A DNA stretch of 64,000 bases from Devosia sp. (GCF_028290435.1 NZ_JAQGJV010000006.1:1-64000); one strand, 5' to 3'. Positions 7,136 through 15,837 are shown, counted from the first letter of the stretch. Translations and numbers: made by a program. Notes: a model not told the origin generated them from the sequence alone.

Positions 7136-8995
7136 CTGGAAAATAACCTCCTGCTGGCCATCTTCGTACTGCTGGCGGCCAGCGTCGCCCTGGTGCCTCT
7201 CTTCAAGGCCCTGGGCCTGGGCACCGTCCTTGGCTATCTCGCCGCCGGGGTGTTGATCGGCCCCTATGGGCTCCGCCTCGTTTCCGATACCGAAACCCTC
7301 CGCCACGCCTCCGAATTCGGCATCGTCATGATGCTGTTTCTCATTGGGCTGGAGCTGCAGCCCTCCGAAATCTGGCGCATGCGCCACAAGGTCCTGGGCC
7401 TGGGCGTCACCCAATTGGTGCTGACCTCGGTGCTGCTGGCGGTGATCATCCACTTCGCCGGCATCCACTGGAATGCGGCCGTCGTCATCGGCATGGCGCT
7501 GGCGATGTCCTCGACAGCCATTGCCATGCAGACGGTCGAGCAGCGCGACATCACCAAGACCGATACCGGCCGGGCCAGCCTCGCCATTCTGCTGGTGCAG
7601 GACGTGGCGGTCATCCCCATTCTCGCGGCCATTCCGATCCTGGCGACCTCGGGGATCAATGCCAGCGTGGGCGTCGACCTCACCGATGCTGTCGACGCGC
7701 TCGACAGTCCCATCGATTGGCTGACCCCGCTTACCCTGATTGGCGTTTTCATCGCCGCCATCATTGCTGGTCGCTACCTGGTGCGCCCGCTGCTGGGCTA
7801 TGTCGCCCGCACTGGCGTGCGTGAAGCCTTCACCGCCCTGGGGCTGGCGTTGGTCATCGGCGCCGCGCTGCTGACCCAATATGTCGGCCTGTCGCCGGCG
7901 CTCGGCGCCTTCATCGGCGGCGTCCTGCTGGCCGATAGCGAATATCGCCACGAGCTGGAAAGCAACCTGGAGCCGTTCAAGGGCCTGCTGCTCGGCCTGT
8001 TTTTCATCTCGGTTGGCATGTCGATTGCCTTCTCGATTATGTTTACCGAGCCGCTGCGCCTCTTGGCGCTGGTGGCCGGCTTTGTGGGCGTCAAATTCCT
8101 CGTGCTGTTCGCGCTGGCTACGGTCTTTCGCATGCACTTGGCCGACCGGCTGCTGTTGGCCATTCTGCTCAGCCAAGCCGGCGAATTCGCCTTCGTCATC
8201 CTGCAGTTCGCCCAGACCTCCAACGCCTTCGAGGGTGTCGAATACGATCTGCTCTCGGTGGCGATCGCCACCTCCATGGCGCTGACGCCGCTGCTGCTGC
8301 TGGCCTTCGACCGGCTGGTCGCGCCCCAGCTCGATGCCCGCCGCGACAAGCGCCAGACCGACGATATAGACGAGCAGCAGAAGATCGTCGTGCTGGGTTA
8401 TGGCCGGTTCGGGCAGATCGTTACCCGCCTGCTGCGCGCCCAGGGCTTTGAAATGACCCTGATCGATGATGATCCGGCCCAGATCGACCTGGTGCGTAAA
8501 TTCGGCGTCAAAGTGTTCTACGGCGACGCCTCGCGGCTCGACCTGCTGCATGCCGCCGGGGTCAAGGATGCCGAACTGGTGGTCATCACCGTGGGTGGGC
8601 GCGACCGTATCCTCACGATCGCCCGCAATGTCCGCCGCAGCTTCCCGCACGTCGCCATCGCCGCCCGCGCCATCGATCGCGGCCACGCCCATGAACTGAT
8701 GGAACTGGGCGTGGAGGTGTTCGAGCGCGAAACCTTCCTCTCGGCGATCAGCCTGGGCGCCAAGGTGCTGGCCCGCCTGGGCTACGAGCCCGATAAGGCG
8801 CTGTCGCTGGCCAAAACCTTCGAGGAGCACGACAACAAGCTGCTGCACGATAGTTTTGCCGTGCGCAATGACCAGGATGCCTATGTGGGGCTCGTGCGCC
8901 AGTCGATGGGCCTGCTCAACGCCGCCATGGCGGCCGATACAATGCCAGACCCCGAACGGCCGGTTGACAAATCGCCGGGCGCGGACTCTGACTAG
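7136..8995 (+). CDS. Kef/CPA2-type monovalent cation:proton antiporter with TrkA-N domain
   Basis: About 619 residues. Residues 1-400 form the membrane exchanger domain (GYLAAGVLIGPYGL, LFLIGLELQPSEI, FISVGMSIAFS and LSQAGEFAFVILQF motifs). Residues 410-530 are a TrkA-N/RCK NAD-binding domain (IVVLGYGRFGQIV, DDDPAQIDL, GDASRLDLLHAAGV). It probably exchanges K+ or Na+ for H+ across the inner membrane. The start is odd. The first ATG-like codon in frame is GTG 7193, which would cut into the first helix. The family N-terminus (ENNLLLAIFVLLAAS) instead begins at CTG 7136, six bases after a perfect AGGAGG. I annotate CTG as the start; ATG mutated to CTG is the simplest reading. Confidence 0.85.
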   Translation: MENNLLLAIFVLLAASVALVPLFKALGLGTVLGYLAAGVLIGPYGLRLVSDTETLRHASEFGIVMMLFLIGLELQPSEIWRMRHKVLGLGVTQLVLTSVLLAVIIHFAGIHWNAAVVIGMALAMSSTAIAMQTVEQRDITKTDTGRASLAILLVQDVAVIPILAAIPILATSGINASVGVDLTDAVDALDSPIDWLTPLTLIGVFIAAIIAGRYLVRPLLGYVARTGVREAFTALGLALVIGAALLTQYVGLSPALGAFIGGVLLADSEYRHELESNLEPFKGLLLGLFFISVGMSIAFSIMFTEPLRLLALVAGFVGVKFLVLFALATVFRMHLADRLLLAILLSQAGEFAFVILQFAQTSNAFEGVEYDLLSVAIATSMALTPLLLLAFDRLVAPQLDARRDKRQTDDIDEQQKIVVLGYGRFGQIVTRLLRAQGFEMTLIDDDPAQIDLVRKFGVKVFYGDASRLDLLHAAGVKDAELVVITVGGRDRILTIARNVRRSFPHVAIAARAIDRGHAHELMELGVEVFERETFLSAISLGAKVLARLGYEPDKALSLAKTFEEHDNKLLHDSFAVRNDQDAYVGLVRQSMGLLNAAMAADTMPDPERPVDKSPGADSD

Positions 8996-9022
8996 CGCAC
9001 CTCTTTCCAGGCGTCCTTCCCC

Positions 9023-9796
9023 ATGTTCGATCCCTATTTCGTCGCGATCGCTTCGATCGCGGTTCTGCTCGTCGGGCTGTCCAAATCCGGCCTGCTCGGC
9101 AGTCTCGGCGTGGTCGGCGTACCCCTGCTGACCTTGGTCATGCCAGCCCGTGAAGCCGCCGGCATGATGTTGCCGGTGCTGCTCGCCATGGATTGCATCG
9201 CGGTCTACGCCTACCGCAAGGAGTTCTCCTGGAACATCCTCAAGGTCATGCTGCCGGGCGCCGCGATAGGCACCATCATCGGCTGGGTGCTATGGTCGTT
9301 CGTTTCCGACGCTGCGGTGCTGCTCTTCGTCGGCATCGTGACACTGCTCTTCGTGCTCGACGCCATGCTGCCCCTGCGCAAGAAGCTTGAGGGCCTGCCG
9401 CCCTCGACGCCGTGGGGCGTGTTCTGGGGCACTTTTTCGGGCTTCACCAGCTTCGTTTCCCACACCGGCGGGCCGCCCTTCCAGATCTACGTGCTGCCCC
9501 AGCGCCTGGCACCCGCGCTTTATTCCGGCACCACCGCTCTCTTCTTCGGCATCGTCAACACCGCCAAGCTGATCCCGTACTTCTTCCTCGGCCAGCTTTC
9601 GGTGCACAATCTGGAACTGTCGGCAGCGCTGATCCCCGTGGGCATTATCGGCGTGCTGCTCGGCATCTACCTGGTACGTCGCATCTCGGCCAAATATTTC
9701 TACCAGATCGCCTATGTGCTGGTGTTTTTTCTCGCCCTCAAGCTGATCTGGGACGGCGCCCAGGGCGTCTTCTTCGCGGGCACTCTCGCCGGTTAG
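9023..9796 (+). CDS. TauE/SafE-family sulfite/sulfonate exporter
   Basis: 257 residues with about eight hydrophobic membrane segments and a G-rich opening typical of the TSUP (TauE/SafE) family. Characteristic motifs are KSGLLGSLGVVGVPLL near residue 20, SHTGGPPFQIYVLPQRL in the middle, and SGTTALFFGIVNTAKLIPYF. By family knowledge these permeases move sulfite, sulfoacetate or related organosulfur anions, but the substrate cannot be read from the sequence. It lies 27 bases after the Kef-type antiporter and may be co-transcribed with it. Confidence 0.85.
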   Translation: MFDPYFVAIASIAVLLVGLSKSGLLGSLGVVGVPLLTLVMPAREAAGMMLPVLLAMDCIAVYAYRKEFSWNILKVMLPGAAIGTIIGWVLWSFVSDAAVLLFVGIVTLLFVLDAMLPLRKKLEGLPPSTPWGVFWGTFSGFTSFVSHTGGPPFQIYVLPQRLAPALYSGTTALFFGIVNTAKLIPYFFLGQLSVHNLELSAALIPVGIIGVLLGIYLVRRISAKYFYQIAYVLVFFLALKLIWDGAQGVFFAGTLAG

Positions 9797-9802
9797 GGCA
9801 AC

Positions 9803-9832
9803 AAAAAAGGGCCGCGACAGATGTCGTGACCC
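9803..9832 (-). terminator. Terminator of the minus-strand DUF465 gene
   Basis: Read on the minus strand, GGGTCACGACA, a 2-base loop and TGTCGCGGCCC form an 11-bp stem with one mismatch and one wobble, followed by six T's. It lies 30 bases after the DUF465 stop and can also slow the converging tauE transcript. Confidence 0.75.
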
Positions 9833-9862
9833 TCAATTCCCAACTGGGGAAACTTTAGACGC

Positions 9863-10039
9863 TTACAGCGCGTTGGCGCCGGAGTATTTTGAGAGTTCGT
9901 CCTTCACTTCGAGCTTTTTGCGCTTGAGCGCGGTGACCATCAGATCGTCGTAGCGGGTATTCTGCAACTCCGATTGGATCTGACGGTCCAACTCCAGATG
10001 ACGCCGTTCGAGCGCCGCAATGTGGCCTTCAGTCGTCAT
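9863..10039 (-). CDS. DUF465/YdcH-family small protein (copy A)
   Basis: 58 residues, beginning MTTEGHIAALERRHLELDRQ and containing ALKRKKLEVKDEL. This is the short charged coiled-coil hairpin of the DUF465 (YdcH) family, whose function is unknown. The start at ATG 10039 has GGAGTTGTT just upstream. It is divergent from a second DUF465 gene at 10192, so the two paralogues share one promoter region. Its own terminator lies downstream. Confidence 0.85.
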   Translation of the reverse strand: MTTEGHIAALERRHLELDRQIQSELQNTRYDDLMVTALKRKKLEVKDELSKYSGANAL

Positions 10040-10191
10040 AACAACTCCTTAAGCTTGGTGGACAGGACCATCGTCACAAATAATTCACGTCTTGTCGACC
10101 GTGTTTGTGAGCCCGTCGAAATTCTGGTGCAAATGGGTCGCCGATCAGTTAACCAAGTGTGAGGTTCTGGACCTCGGGACACGCCAAGACG

Positions 10192-10407
10192 ATGCTTGAA
10201 CTGACCAGAGAACAAGAAGCAGGCTTCGGCCTCGAACTTGCCACCAAGCGGCAGGAACACGCCGATCTCGATGCAGCTATTCACACCTTGACTGAGTCTC
10301 AGGTGGCCGATCGGATGCTGATTCAGCGACTCAAGAAGCGCAAGCTGGCGCTAAAGGATCGCATCGTCCAGCTCGAGAATATTCTCATTCCTGATATCAT
10401 CGCCTGA
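10192..10407 (+). CDS. DUF465/YdcH-family small protein (copy B)
   Basis: 71 residues from ATG 10192 (MLELTREQEAGFGLELATKR), with the family C-terminal pattern IQRLKKRKLALKDRIVQLEN. It is a predicted coiled-coil cytosolic protein of unknown function. The frame is open back to a GTG at 10159 but homology begins at the ATG. It is divergent from copy A, and a TTAACCA sequence at 10149-10155 in the shared gap resembles a CtrA half-site. purE follows 70 bases downstream. Confidence 0.8.
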   Translation: MLELTREQEAGFGLELATKRQEHADLDAAIHTLTESQVADRMLIQRLKKRKLALKDRIVQLENILIPDIIA

Positions 10408-10477
10408 GGCTTTCGCGCCTTGAGTTGTGGCGACAATGGGGCTAAATGCCCGCTTTGCAGAGGGGTCGGGGGAATCA

Positions 10478-10972
10478 ATGCTCACCAAGCCTAGCGTCGC
10501 CATCGTCATGGGCAGCCAGTCGGACTGGCCGACCATGCGCCTCGCCGCCGAAACCCTCGAAACCCTCGAAATCGAATATGAGGCGCGCATCGTTTCTGCG
10601 CATCGCACGCCCGAGCGCCTAGTCGAATTCGCCACCGGTGCCCGCGACGAAGACTTCAAGGTCATCATTGCCGGAGCAGGCGGCGCCGCCCACCTGCCAG
10701 GCATGATCGCCGCCATGACCCCCCTGCCCGTGCTGGGCGTACCGGTGCAGTCCAAGGCCCTGTCCGGCCAGGATAGCCTGCTGTCGATCGTGCAGATGCC
10801 CGGCGGCATTCCGGTCGGCACGCTGGCCATCGGCCAGCCCGGTGCCATCAATGCCGCCCTGCTCGCCGCCGCCATCCTGGCGCTTAGCGATGACGACCTA
10901 GCCGACCGCCTCGACGCCTACCGCGCCCAGCAGACCGCCGCCGTCCCCCTGTTTCCGACCGACACCGAGTAA
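10478..10972 (+). CDS. purE: N5-carboxyaminoimidazole ribonucleotide mutase (class I PurE)
   Basis: 164 residues. It converts N5-CAIR to CAIR in purine synthesis, acting after PurK. Diagnostic motifs are [12 protein letters not shown] (substrate phosphate binding), [13 protein letters not shown] with the catalytic His, and [17 protein letters not shown]. Length is normal for a class I enzyme. ATG 10478 was chosen because it matches the family start and follows GGGGGAA. purK begins 3 bases after the stop, so the pair is one operon. Confidence 0.95.
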   Translation: MLTKPSVAIVMGSQSDWPTMRLAAETLETLEIEYEARIVSAHRTPERLVEFATGARDEDFKVIIAGAGGAAHLPGMIAAMTPLPVLGVPVQSKALSGQDSLLSIVQMPGGIPVGTLAIGQPGAINAALLAAAILALSDDDLADRLDAYRAQQTAAVPLFPTDTE

Positions 10973-10975
10973 CAC

Positions 10976-12061
10976 GTGCCCGATATTTCTCCGCTGCCCC
11001 CCGGCACCATGATCGGCATCCTCGGCGGGGGCCAGCTTGGCCGCATGCTGTCGCTCGCCGCCAGCAAGTTGGGCATGCGCACCCACATCTATTGCCCCGA
11101 TGCCAGTAGCCCCGCCTTCGAGGTCACGCCGCACAAGACTGTGGCTGCCTATGACGACGAAGTCGCGCTGGCCGCCTTTGCCGACGCAGTCGACGTCATC
11201 ACCTACGAATTCGAGAACGTCCCGGCCAAGACCGCCGAATTCCTTGCCGCCCGCAAGCCGCTGCGCCCCGGCGCCAACGCGCTGGCGATCTCGCAGGATC
11301 GCCTGGCGGAAAAGGCCTTCCTTGCCTCCAAGAATATTCCGGTAGCGCCCCATCGCGCCGTCGAAACGCTGGCCGACCTCGAAACCGCCATCGACGCCCT
11401 CGGCCTGCCCGCCGTGCTCAAGACCACGCGGCTGGGCTATGACGGCAAGGGCCAACGCGTCATCCGGGAGCGCAGCGAGGCGGCAGCGGCCTTTGCCGAG
11501 TTGGAACCCAAGCCCTTGGTGCTTGAAGCCTTCGTTCCGTTTGAAAAGGAAATTTCCGTCGTCGTGGCACGCAGCCTCAGCGGCGAAGTCAAAAGCTTCG
11601 ACGCCGCCGAAAACGTGCACCGCAACCACATCCTGTTCACCAGCACCGTACCCGCCGCCATTTCCCCCGGCCTCGAAAAGCACGCGGCCATGCTCGCCAA
11701 GGTCATCGTCGTGGCGCTCGACTATGTCGGCGTGCTGGGCGTCGAATTCTTCGTGGTACCCGGCGAGCGCCCAACCCTGCTGGTCAACGAAATCGCCCCC
11801 CGCGTTCACAATTCGGGCCACTGGACCGAGGCCGTCTGCCTCACCGACCAGTTCGAGCAGCACATCCGCGCCGTGCTCGGCTGGCCTTTGGGCGATCCCG
11901 CGCGCCTCGCCGACGTGGTGATGGAAAACCTGATCGGCGACGAAGTGCTGGCGATCCCCGGATCACTGGACGGCAATACGCAGCCCCATCTCTACGGCAA
12001 GACCGAGGTCCGTCCGGGCCGCAAGATGGCGCATATCAATCGGATCGTTCGCAAGGACTGA
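10976..12061 (+). CDS. purK: N5-carboxyaminoimidazole ribonucleotide synthase (PurK)
   Basis: 361 residues, ATP-grasp enzyme making N5-CAIR from AIR, bicarbonate and ATP. Motifs are IGILGGGQLGRMLSLAA at the N-terminus, VLKTTRLGYDGKGQ (ATP binding) and NEIAPRVHNSGHWT near the C-terminus with metal and substrate residues. It starts with GTG 10976; an internal ATG at 11009 would remove only an 11-residue leader. It is co-transcribed with purE. The convergent hydrolase stop is only 4 bases away, with no obvious terminator between them. Confidence 0.95.
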   Translation: MPDISPLPPGTMIGILGGGQLGRMLSLAASKLGMRTHIYCPDASSPAFEVTPHKTVAAYDDEVALAAFADAVDVITYEFENVPAKTAEFLAARKPLRPGANALAISQDRLAEKAFLASKNIPVAPHRAVETLADLETAIDALGLPAVLKTTRLGYDGKGQRVIRERSEAAAAFAELEPKPLVLEAFVPFEKEISVVVARSLSGEVKSFDAAENVHRNHILFTSTVPAAISPGLEKHAAMLAKVIVVALDYVGVLGVEFFVVPGERPTLLVNEIAPRVHNSGHWTEAVCLTDQFEQHIRAVLGWPLGDPARLADVVMENLIGDEVLAIPGSLDGNTQPHLYGKTEVRPGRKMAHINRIVRKD

Positions 12062-12065
12062 GACG

Positions 12066-12758
12066 CTACCGCCCCAACCACACCCTTAGCGCCTCAGCCA
12101 CCGCCTCTGGCGCCTCCATCGTCGACAAATGCCCACTACCCTCAAACGTCACCAACTCCGCCCCTGCAATCTCCGCTGCGATCTCCTGCGATAGCGCCGG
12201 CGGCGTCAGGATATCCACATCGCCCACCCCCACCAGCGTCGGCACAGCGATCGTGCCCAGTGCAGGCCGAGAATCGATCCGCCCCATGATCGCGGTCTGC
12301 TGGCGGATATAGGCCTCCTGCCCCACCCGCTCGGACATGGCCTGCACCTCGGCCGCAAGAGACGTGCCCAGCCGCTGTGGGGCCACCAGGTTCGCCAGCA
12401 GCGCCTGCGAGACGCCGATGAACCGCCCCAGCTTGATGCTCTCGATGCCCGCGCGGCGCTTGGCCAGGCGCGCTGCATCGTCAGGCTGCGCCGTGGTGTC
12501 CAGCAAGGCCAGATGCGTGACGCGCTCGGGCGCCTGCCGCATGATTTCCAGCGCCACGTAGCCGCCCATCGACAGCCCTGCCAGGGCGAATCGCGTCGGC
12601 GCAACCGCCAGCGTCCGCGCCGCCATCGCCGCTATGCTGTCGTCCTGTGTCAGATCTGCAATCATCGGGCAAACGGCATCGCCCAGCGGGGCAATCGCGT
12701 CGCGCCACAGGCGGGCGTCGCAGAGCAGTCCGGGTAGCAGGACAAGCTCTTGGGCCAT
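12066..12758 (-). CDS. Alpha/beta-fold hydrolase
   Basis: 230 residues, cytosolic. The nucleophile elbow is GLSMGGY (Ser near residue 90), the acid is probably the Asp in VGVGDVDILTP and the base is the His in GSGHLSTMEAPE. Overall it resembles the small esterase or enol-lactone hydrolase branch of the fold. The substrate is unknown and the neighbours (purK, rpsU) give no clue. It is probably a single-gene unit. Confidence 0.75.
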   Translation of the reverse strand: MAQELVLLPGLLCDARLWRDAIAPLGDAVCPMIADLTQDDSIAAMAARTLAVAPTRFALAGLSMGGYVALEIMRQAPERVTHLALLDTTAQPDDAARLAKRRAGIESIKLGRFIGVSQALLANLVAPQRLGTSLAAEVQAMSERVGQEAYIRQQTAIMGRIDSRPALGTIAVPTLVGVGDVDILTPPALSQEIAAEIAGAELVTFEGSGHLSTMEAPEAVAEALRVWLGR

Positions 12759-12857
12759 GGTGGGTCTCCGTGTTAGGGTGGAGAGACCTTGTGCCTCCTC
12801 TATCCACAGCCAGGCAAGCCAGACGCCAGGAAATTGGCGTTTTATCCTGACTCACAG

Positions 12858-12885
12858 TGGACAAGCCCCAACCCTTGGGCTATAG
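12858..12885 (+). promoter_or_regulatory. Possible promoter of rpsU
   Basis: TGGACA (12858-12863) and CTATAG (12880-12885) are separated by 16 bases, about 100 bases before the rpsU start. Match is moderate and the position is reasonable for a ribosomal-protein leader. Confidence 0.35.
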
Positions 12886-12986
12886 AGCGGCCCACGGTGA
12901 CTGGCTCTGCTGGTCGGCGCGGGGTTTATTTGGCCTGGCGCTATCATCCAAACACATTGACCAAGTCTCGAAAGGGCTTTTGACCT

Positions 12987-13286
12987 TTGCAAGTAGTCGT
13001 TCGCGATAATAACGTTGATCAGGCGCTGCGCGCGCTGAAGAAGAAGCTGCAGCGCGAAGGCGTCTTCCGCGAGATGAAGCTGCGCAACTACTACGAGAAG
13101 CCCTCCGAAAAGAAGGCTCGCCAGAAGGCCGAGGCCGTTCGTCGCGCCCGCAAGCTGGCTCGTAAGCGCGCCCAGCGTGAGAGCGGCCTGCCCGCTCCAG
13201 CCGCTGCTCCGCGTCCCGGCCAGAGCCCGCGTCCAGGCGCTCCGAGCGCTGGTGCACCGCGCCCAGAGCGTCCCGCTTCCTTCTAA
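12987..13286 (+). CDS. rpsU: 30S ribosomal protein S21
   Basis: 99 residues. The sequence [20 protein letters not shown] and the [20 protein letters not shown] section are standard S21. The last third is a Pro/Ala/Arg-rich, probably disordered tail (residues about 65-99), longer than in enterobacterial S21. The start is TTG at 12987, about 10 bases after AAAGGG, and it matches the family start residue. The gene is single and followed by a strong terminator. Confidence 0.92.
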   Translation: MQVVVRDNNVDQALRALKKKLQREGVFREMKLRNYYEKPSEKKARQKAEAVRRARKLARKRAQRESGLPAPAAAPRPGQSPRPGAPSAGAPRPERPASF

Positions 13287-13308
13287 GGTTAGCGCAAGAG
13301 AACTTGAA

Positions 13309-13337
13309 AACGCCGTCCTTCGGGACGGCGTTTTTTT
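13309..13337 (+). terminator. Rho-independent terminator of rpsU
   Basis: AACGCCGTCC, TTCG loop, GGACGGCGTT, then a T run. A perfect 10-bp stem capped by a UUCG tetraloop, 22 bases after the rpsU stop. Confidence 0.95.
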
Positions 13338-13344
13338 GTGCCGC

Positions 13345-13716
13345 CTATTCCGAAGCCAGCTCGACCGCCACAGCGGCATCGCCATTGGAAATACGGCGCG
13401 CCAGCTCAGCGGCTTGGCGCGCTGTAAAATCGCCGCTGATCACCACCGAGGGACCGGGAATAACAGTCTGGATACGCGGCGATGACACCACGGTGCCATC
13501 GACGAGCAGATCGAGGATTTCCCCGACATGCCGGGCTGTCAGCTTGGCGAAGGTCCGCTGGGCATCAGGCTGCAACTCGACCACGATCGTCGGCTGCCCG
13601 CCAAATGTATCCGCCTGCACCGATGCGCTCTTGATGGCGAGGCCGATCGGAGCAGCCTGGGCGCTGCTCACCCCCAACGCCAGCGCCAGTGCCCCGGCAA
13701 CGATCCTCATAGCCAT
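13345..13716 (-). CDS. Secreted single-domain protein resembling the SecD P1-head domain
   Basis: 123 residues from ATG 13716. Residues 1-20 form a clear Sec signal peptide (MRIVAGALALALGVSSAQAA). The mature part contains TFAKLTARHVGEILDLLVDG, VVSSPRIQTVIPGPSVVISG and FTARQAAELARRI, which is the pattern of the periplasmic P1 head of SecD. No SecD membrane helices are present, so it is a stand-alone periplasmic version. Function is unknown; a chaperone-like role is only speculation. The next gene downstream on this strand is absent, and rpsU converges on it. Confidence 0.7.
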   Translation of the reverse strand: MAMRIVAGALALALGVSSAQAAPIGLAIKSASVQADTFGGQPTIVVELQPDAQRTFAKLTARHVGEILDLLVDGTVVSSPRIQTVIPGPSVVISGDFTARQAAELARRISNGDAAVAVELASE

Positions 13717-13736
13717 TGGGCTCTCCCACACTTCGT

Positions 13737-14555
13737 TTATTGCTGCGCCGCAACCTCAGAGCGCTCGAAGAACGGCTCGGCATGGTGCCATAACCCACGA
13801 TCCCACAGATCGCCGTGGGTGCCGTCCGGCACGATCCACAATTCGTCCTGGTGCGGCACCAGATCATACAGCTGCTTACCGTTGGACACATCGATCGTGG
13901 TGTCGGCGGTGCCATGGGCGATCAGCACCGGCTCGGTCACGTCCTTGATCCATTTATCGACCGGAAACTGGTCCTGCATCACCCAATAGACCGGCAGATA
14001 AGGATAGCGCTCCGCTGCCACATGGACCGCCGAAAGGAACGGCGTTTCCAGCAGCAGTGCATCGGCATCGCGCAGGCTGGCCACACAGGTTGCCGGCCCC
14101 GAGCCGAGCGAACGGCCCCAGATCACCACCGGAGCCCCCTTGGCCGCGCCCCAATCGAAGGCGGCCAGCGCATCGTCCAGTATACCCTGCTGGGTGATGC
14201 TGCCCGGCGAGGCGGGGAAGCCGCGGTAATCGAAGGCCAGAAACCCGTAGCCGGCCTGCGCCCAGGTGGCGAAGCGCTCATGCTCGCGCGAGAAACTGCC
14301 CGCATTGCCCTTATAATAGATGATCAGCGGCTTGCCGGCCTCAGGCGCCTCGTACCAGCCGTTGATGACGCTGCCATCGACCGGGATCGCCACTTCATCG
14401 GCTCCCACGATGGCGGTGTCCGCCAGGGCCGTAATTGGCCCCGTGCGCTCATATTGCAGGTCGCGCTGAAAATAATACATGCCGCCCACCACCGCGGCAT
14501 AGCCGAGCATGATGAGAACGACCAAGCCAACCAGGATGCGACGGAGAATTTTCAC
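13737..14555 (-). CDS. Membrane-anchored alpha/beta hydrolase (ABHD12/13-like)
   Basis: 272 residues with an N-terminal membrane helix (residues 5-28), so it is probably tethered to the inner membrane and faces the periplasm. The hydrolase domain has FDYRGFPASPG, the nucleophile elbow WGRSLGSGPA, an acid in HGTADTTID and a base in DGTHGDLW. The start is GTG 14555, directly after the stop of the DsbA-like gene. The order DsbA-like, hydrolase, SecD-head-like on one strand suggests a short operon. Substrate is unknown. Confidence 0.75.
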   Translation of the reverse strand: MKILRRILVGLVVLIMLGYAAVVGGMYYFQRDLQYERTGPITALADTAIVGADEVAIPVDGSVINGWYEAPEAGKPLIIYYKGNAGSFSREHERFATWAQAGYGFLAFDYRGFPASPGSITQQGILDDALAAFDWGAAKGAPVVIWGRSLGSGPATCVASLRDADALLLETPFLSAVHVAAERYPYLPVYWVMQDQFPVDKWIKDVTEPVLIAHGTADTTIDVSNGKQLYDLVPHQDELWIVPDGTHGDLWDRGLWHHAEPFFERSEVAAQQ

Positions 14556-15194
14556 TCAAGCTTCTTCCAGCGTCTGTGCAATGGCCTTCTCGAAGACCTC
14601 CTGCGGCTGGGCGCCGCTCAGGGCATATTTCTCGTTGAACACGAAAAACGGCACGCCGCGAATGCCCTGCTCGGCCGCCTGAACCGCCAACTGCTCGGTG
14701 ATCGCCAATTCATTTGCGTCGTTCATCGCGTCCATGGCGTCGCCGCGATCGAAGCCGAACTCCACCGCCAGATCGGCCAGCACATTGTCGTCGTTGATCT
14801 GGCGATGCTGCAGGAAATACGCCTCCGCGATGGCATTGGCCAGTTCATGCTGCACGCCCAGGGGCTTGGCCAGCCGCGTAATGGTATGGGCCTTGGCAGT
14901 AGGGAACATGCGCGGCTGCTGCGACAGGTCAAGATCAATACCGGCCTTTTTGGCCTCGCTCTCCACGCGCTCCCACATTTCCTTGGGCTCTTTGCCATAC
15001 TTTTCGCGCAGCATGTCGGCCACGACAACACCTTCCGCCGGCGTCGAAGCATCGAGATAGAAGGGATGGTTCTCCACGATCACCTCGATATCGTCGGGCA
15101 GATCGGCCAGGGCCTTGTCCAGCCGCGCCGAGCCCACCAGGCACCAGGGGCAGACAACATCGGTGAACACGTCGATCTTGAGAGTCTTGGACAA
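14556..15194 (-). CDS. DsbA-family oxidoreductase (FrnE-like)
   Basis: 212 residues, thioredoxin-fold. The active-site motif CPWC sits near residue 15 (DVVCPWCLVGSARLDKAL). A long helical insertion and a C-terminal GVPFFVFNEKYALSGAQP with the cis-Pro loop are typical of the FrnE/HCCA-isomerase-like branch of DsbA. It lacks a signal peptide and so is probably cytosolic. It starts with TTG 15194, six bases after AAAGGA. The following hydrolase starts at the very next base after the stop. Confidence 0.8.
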   Translation of the reverse strand: MSKTLKIDVFTDVVCPWCLVGSARLDKALADLPDDIEVIVENHPFYLDASTPAEGVVVADMLREKYGKEPKEMWERVESEAKKAGIDLDLSQQPRMFPTAKAHTITRLAKPLGVQHELANAIAEAYFLQHRQINDDNVLADLAVEFGFDRGDAMDAMNDANELAITEQLAVQAAEQGIRGVPFFVFNEKYALSGAQPQEVFEKAIAQTLEEA

Positions 15195-15294
15195 GGCAAA
15201 TCCTTTCGCGCAAGCGAGCCAGTACAGTCCTCAGATGGCGCGAAAGGGCGTGCGCCGCAAGGACGCACGCCAAGGTAACTACGAGAATGGCGGA

Positions 15295-15837
15295 TTAGTG
15301 TTTGTTGTGATCGACCAGCGCGAAGGGCGGCGACCAGCCACCGGCCAGGGTGGTGAAGCCGATCAGCGAGCCGAGACCGAACCACAGCAGGCCCGGCGCC
15401 AGCAGCAGCGCAGCGCCACCCGACAATGCCGAGGCGCGCATGGCCGCAACGACGCCGGTCAGCAGCACCAGCATGGGCAGCAGCCCCATCATCAGCGGAT
15501 TGGCAACACTCAGCGCAAATGGCAACAGGATGACGCCGGCAATCAGCGCCACGATCCAGCGGCTGGCGCTGCGCCCCGCAGGGCCGCGCTGGCCGACCAG
15601 CCACCTAGCAACACCCCACATCGGCAGGGTCAGCATCATCGCCGCCGCTACCGTCCATTCCGGCAGGCCCATTGGCGGCGTTACGACAGGCATTACGCCC
15701 ATTGCGTCGCCAAGCATATCAGCCGCGAAATAGCCCGCCATGGGCAGAGCGGCACTGAGACCCAACGTGATAACGCCCCGCACATCAGTGTGGGCGATTG
15801 CCAGATCGTGATTATGATTGGTCCAAGTGGTCGCCAT
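15295..15837 (-). CDS. Hypothetical multi-pass membrane protein
   Basis: 180 residues with about five or six hydrophobic segments (around GVITLGLSAALPMAGYFAA, WTVAAAMMLTLPMWGVA, WIVALIAGVILLPFALS, MMGLLPMLVLLTGVVAA and a Gly/Leu-rich C-terminal segment). I do not recognise the family. ATG 15837 follows GGGGGAG by 6 bases, and upstream in-frame residues look non-coding. It stands alone between the DsbA-like gene and divergent slyX. Confidence 0.55.
   Translation of the reverse strand: MATTWTNHNHDLAIAHTDVRGVITLGLSAALPMAGYFAADMLGDAMGVMPVVTPPMGLPEWTVAAAMMLTLPMWGVARWLVGQRGPAGRSASRWIVALIAGVILLPFALSVANPLMMGLLPMLVLLTGVVAAMRASALSGGAALLLAPGLLWFGLGSLIGFTTLAGGWSPPFALVDHNKH

Noticed and set aside
6200-8848. 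882-codon open frame antisense to trcR and the Kef-type gene
   Set aside because: Gln/His/Gly/Arg-rich composition without domains; a typical chance frame opposite GC-rich coding DNA.
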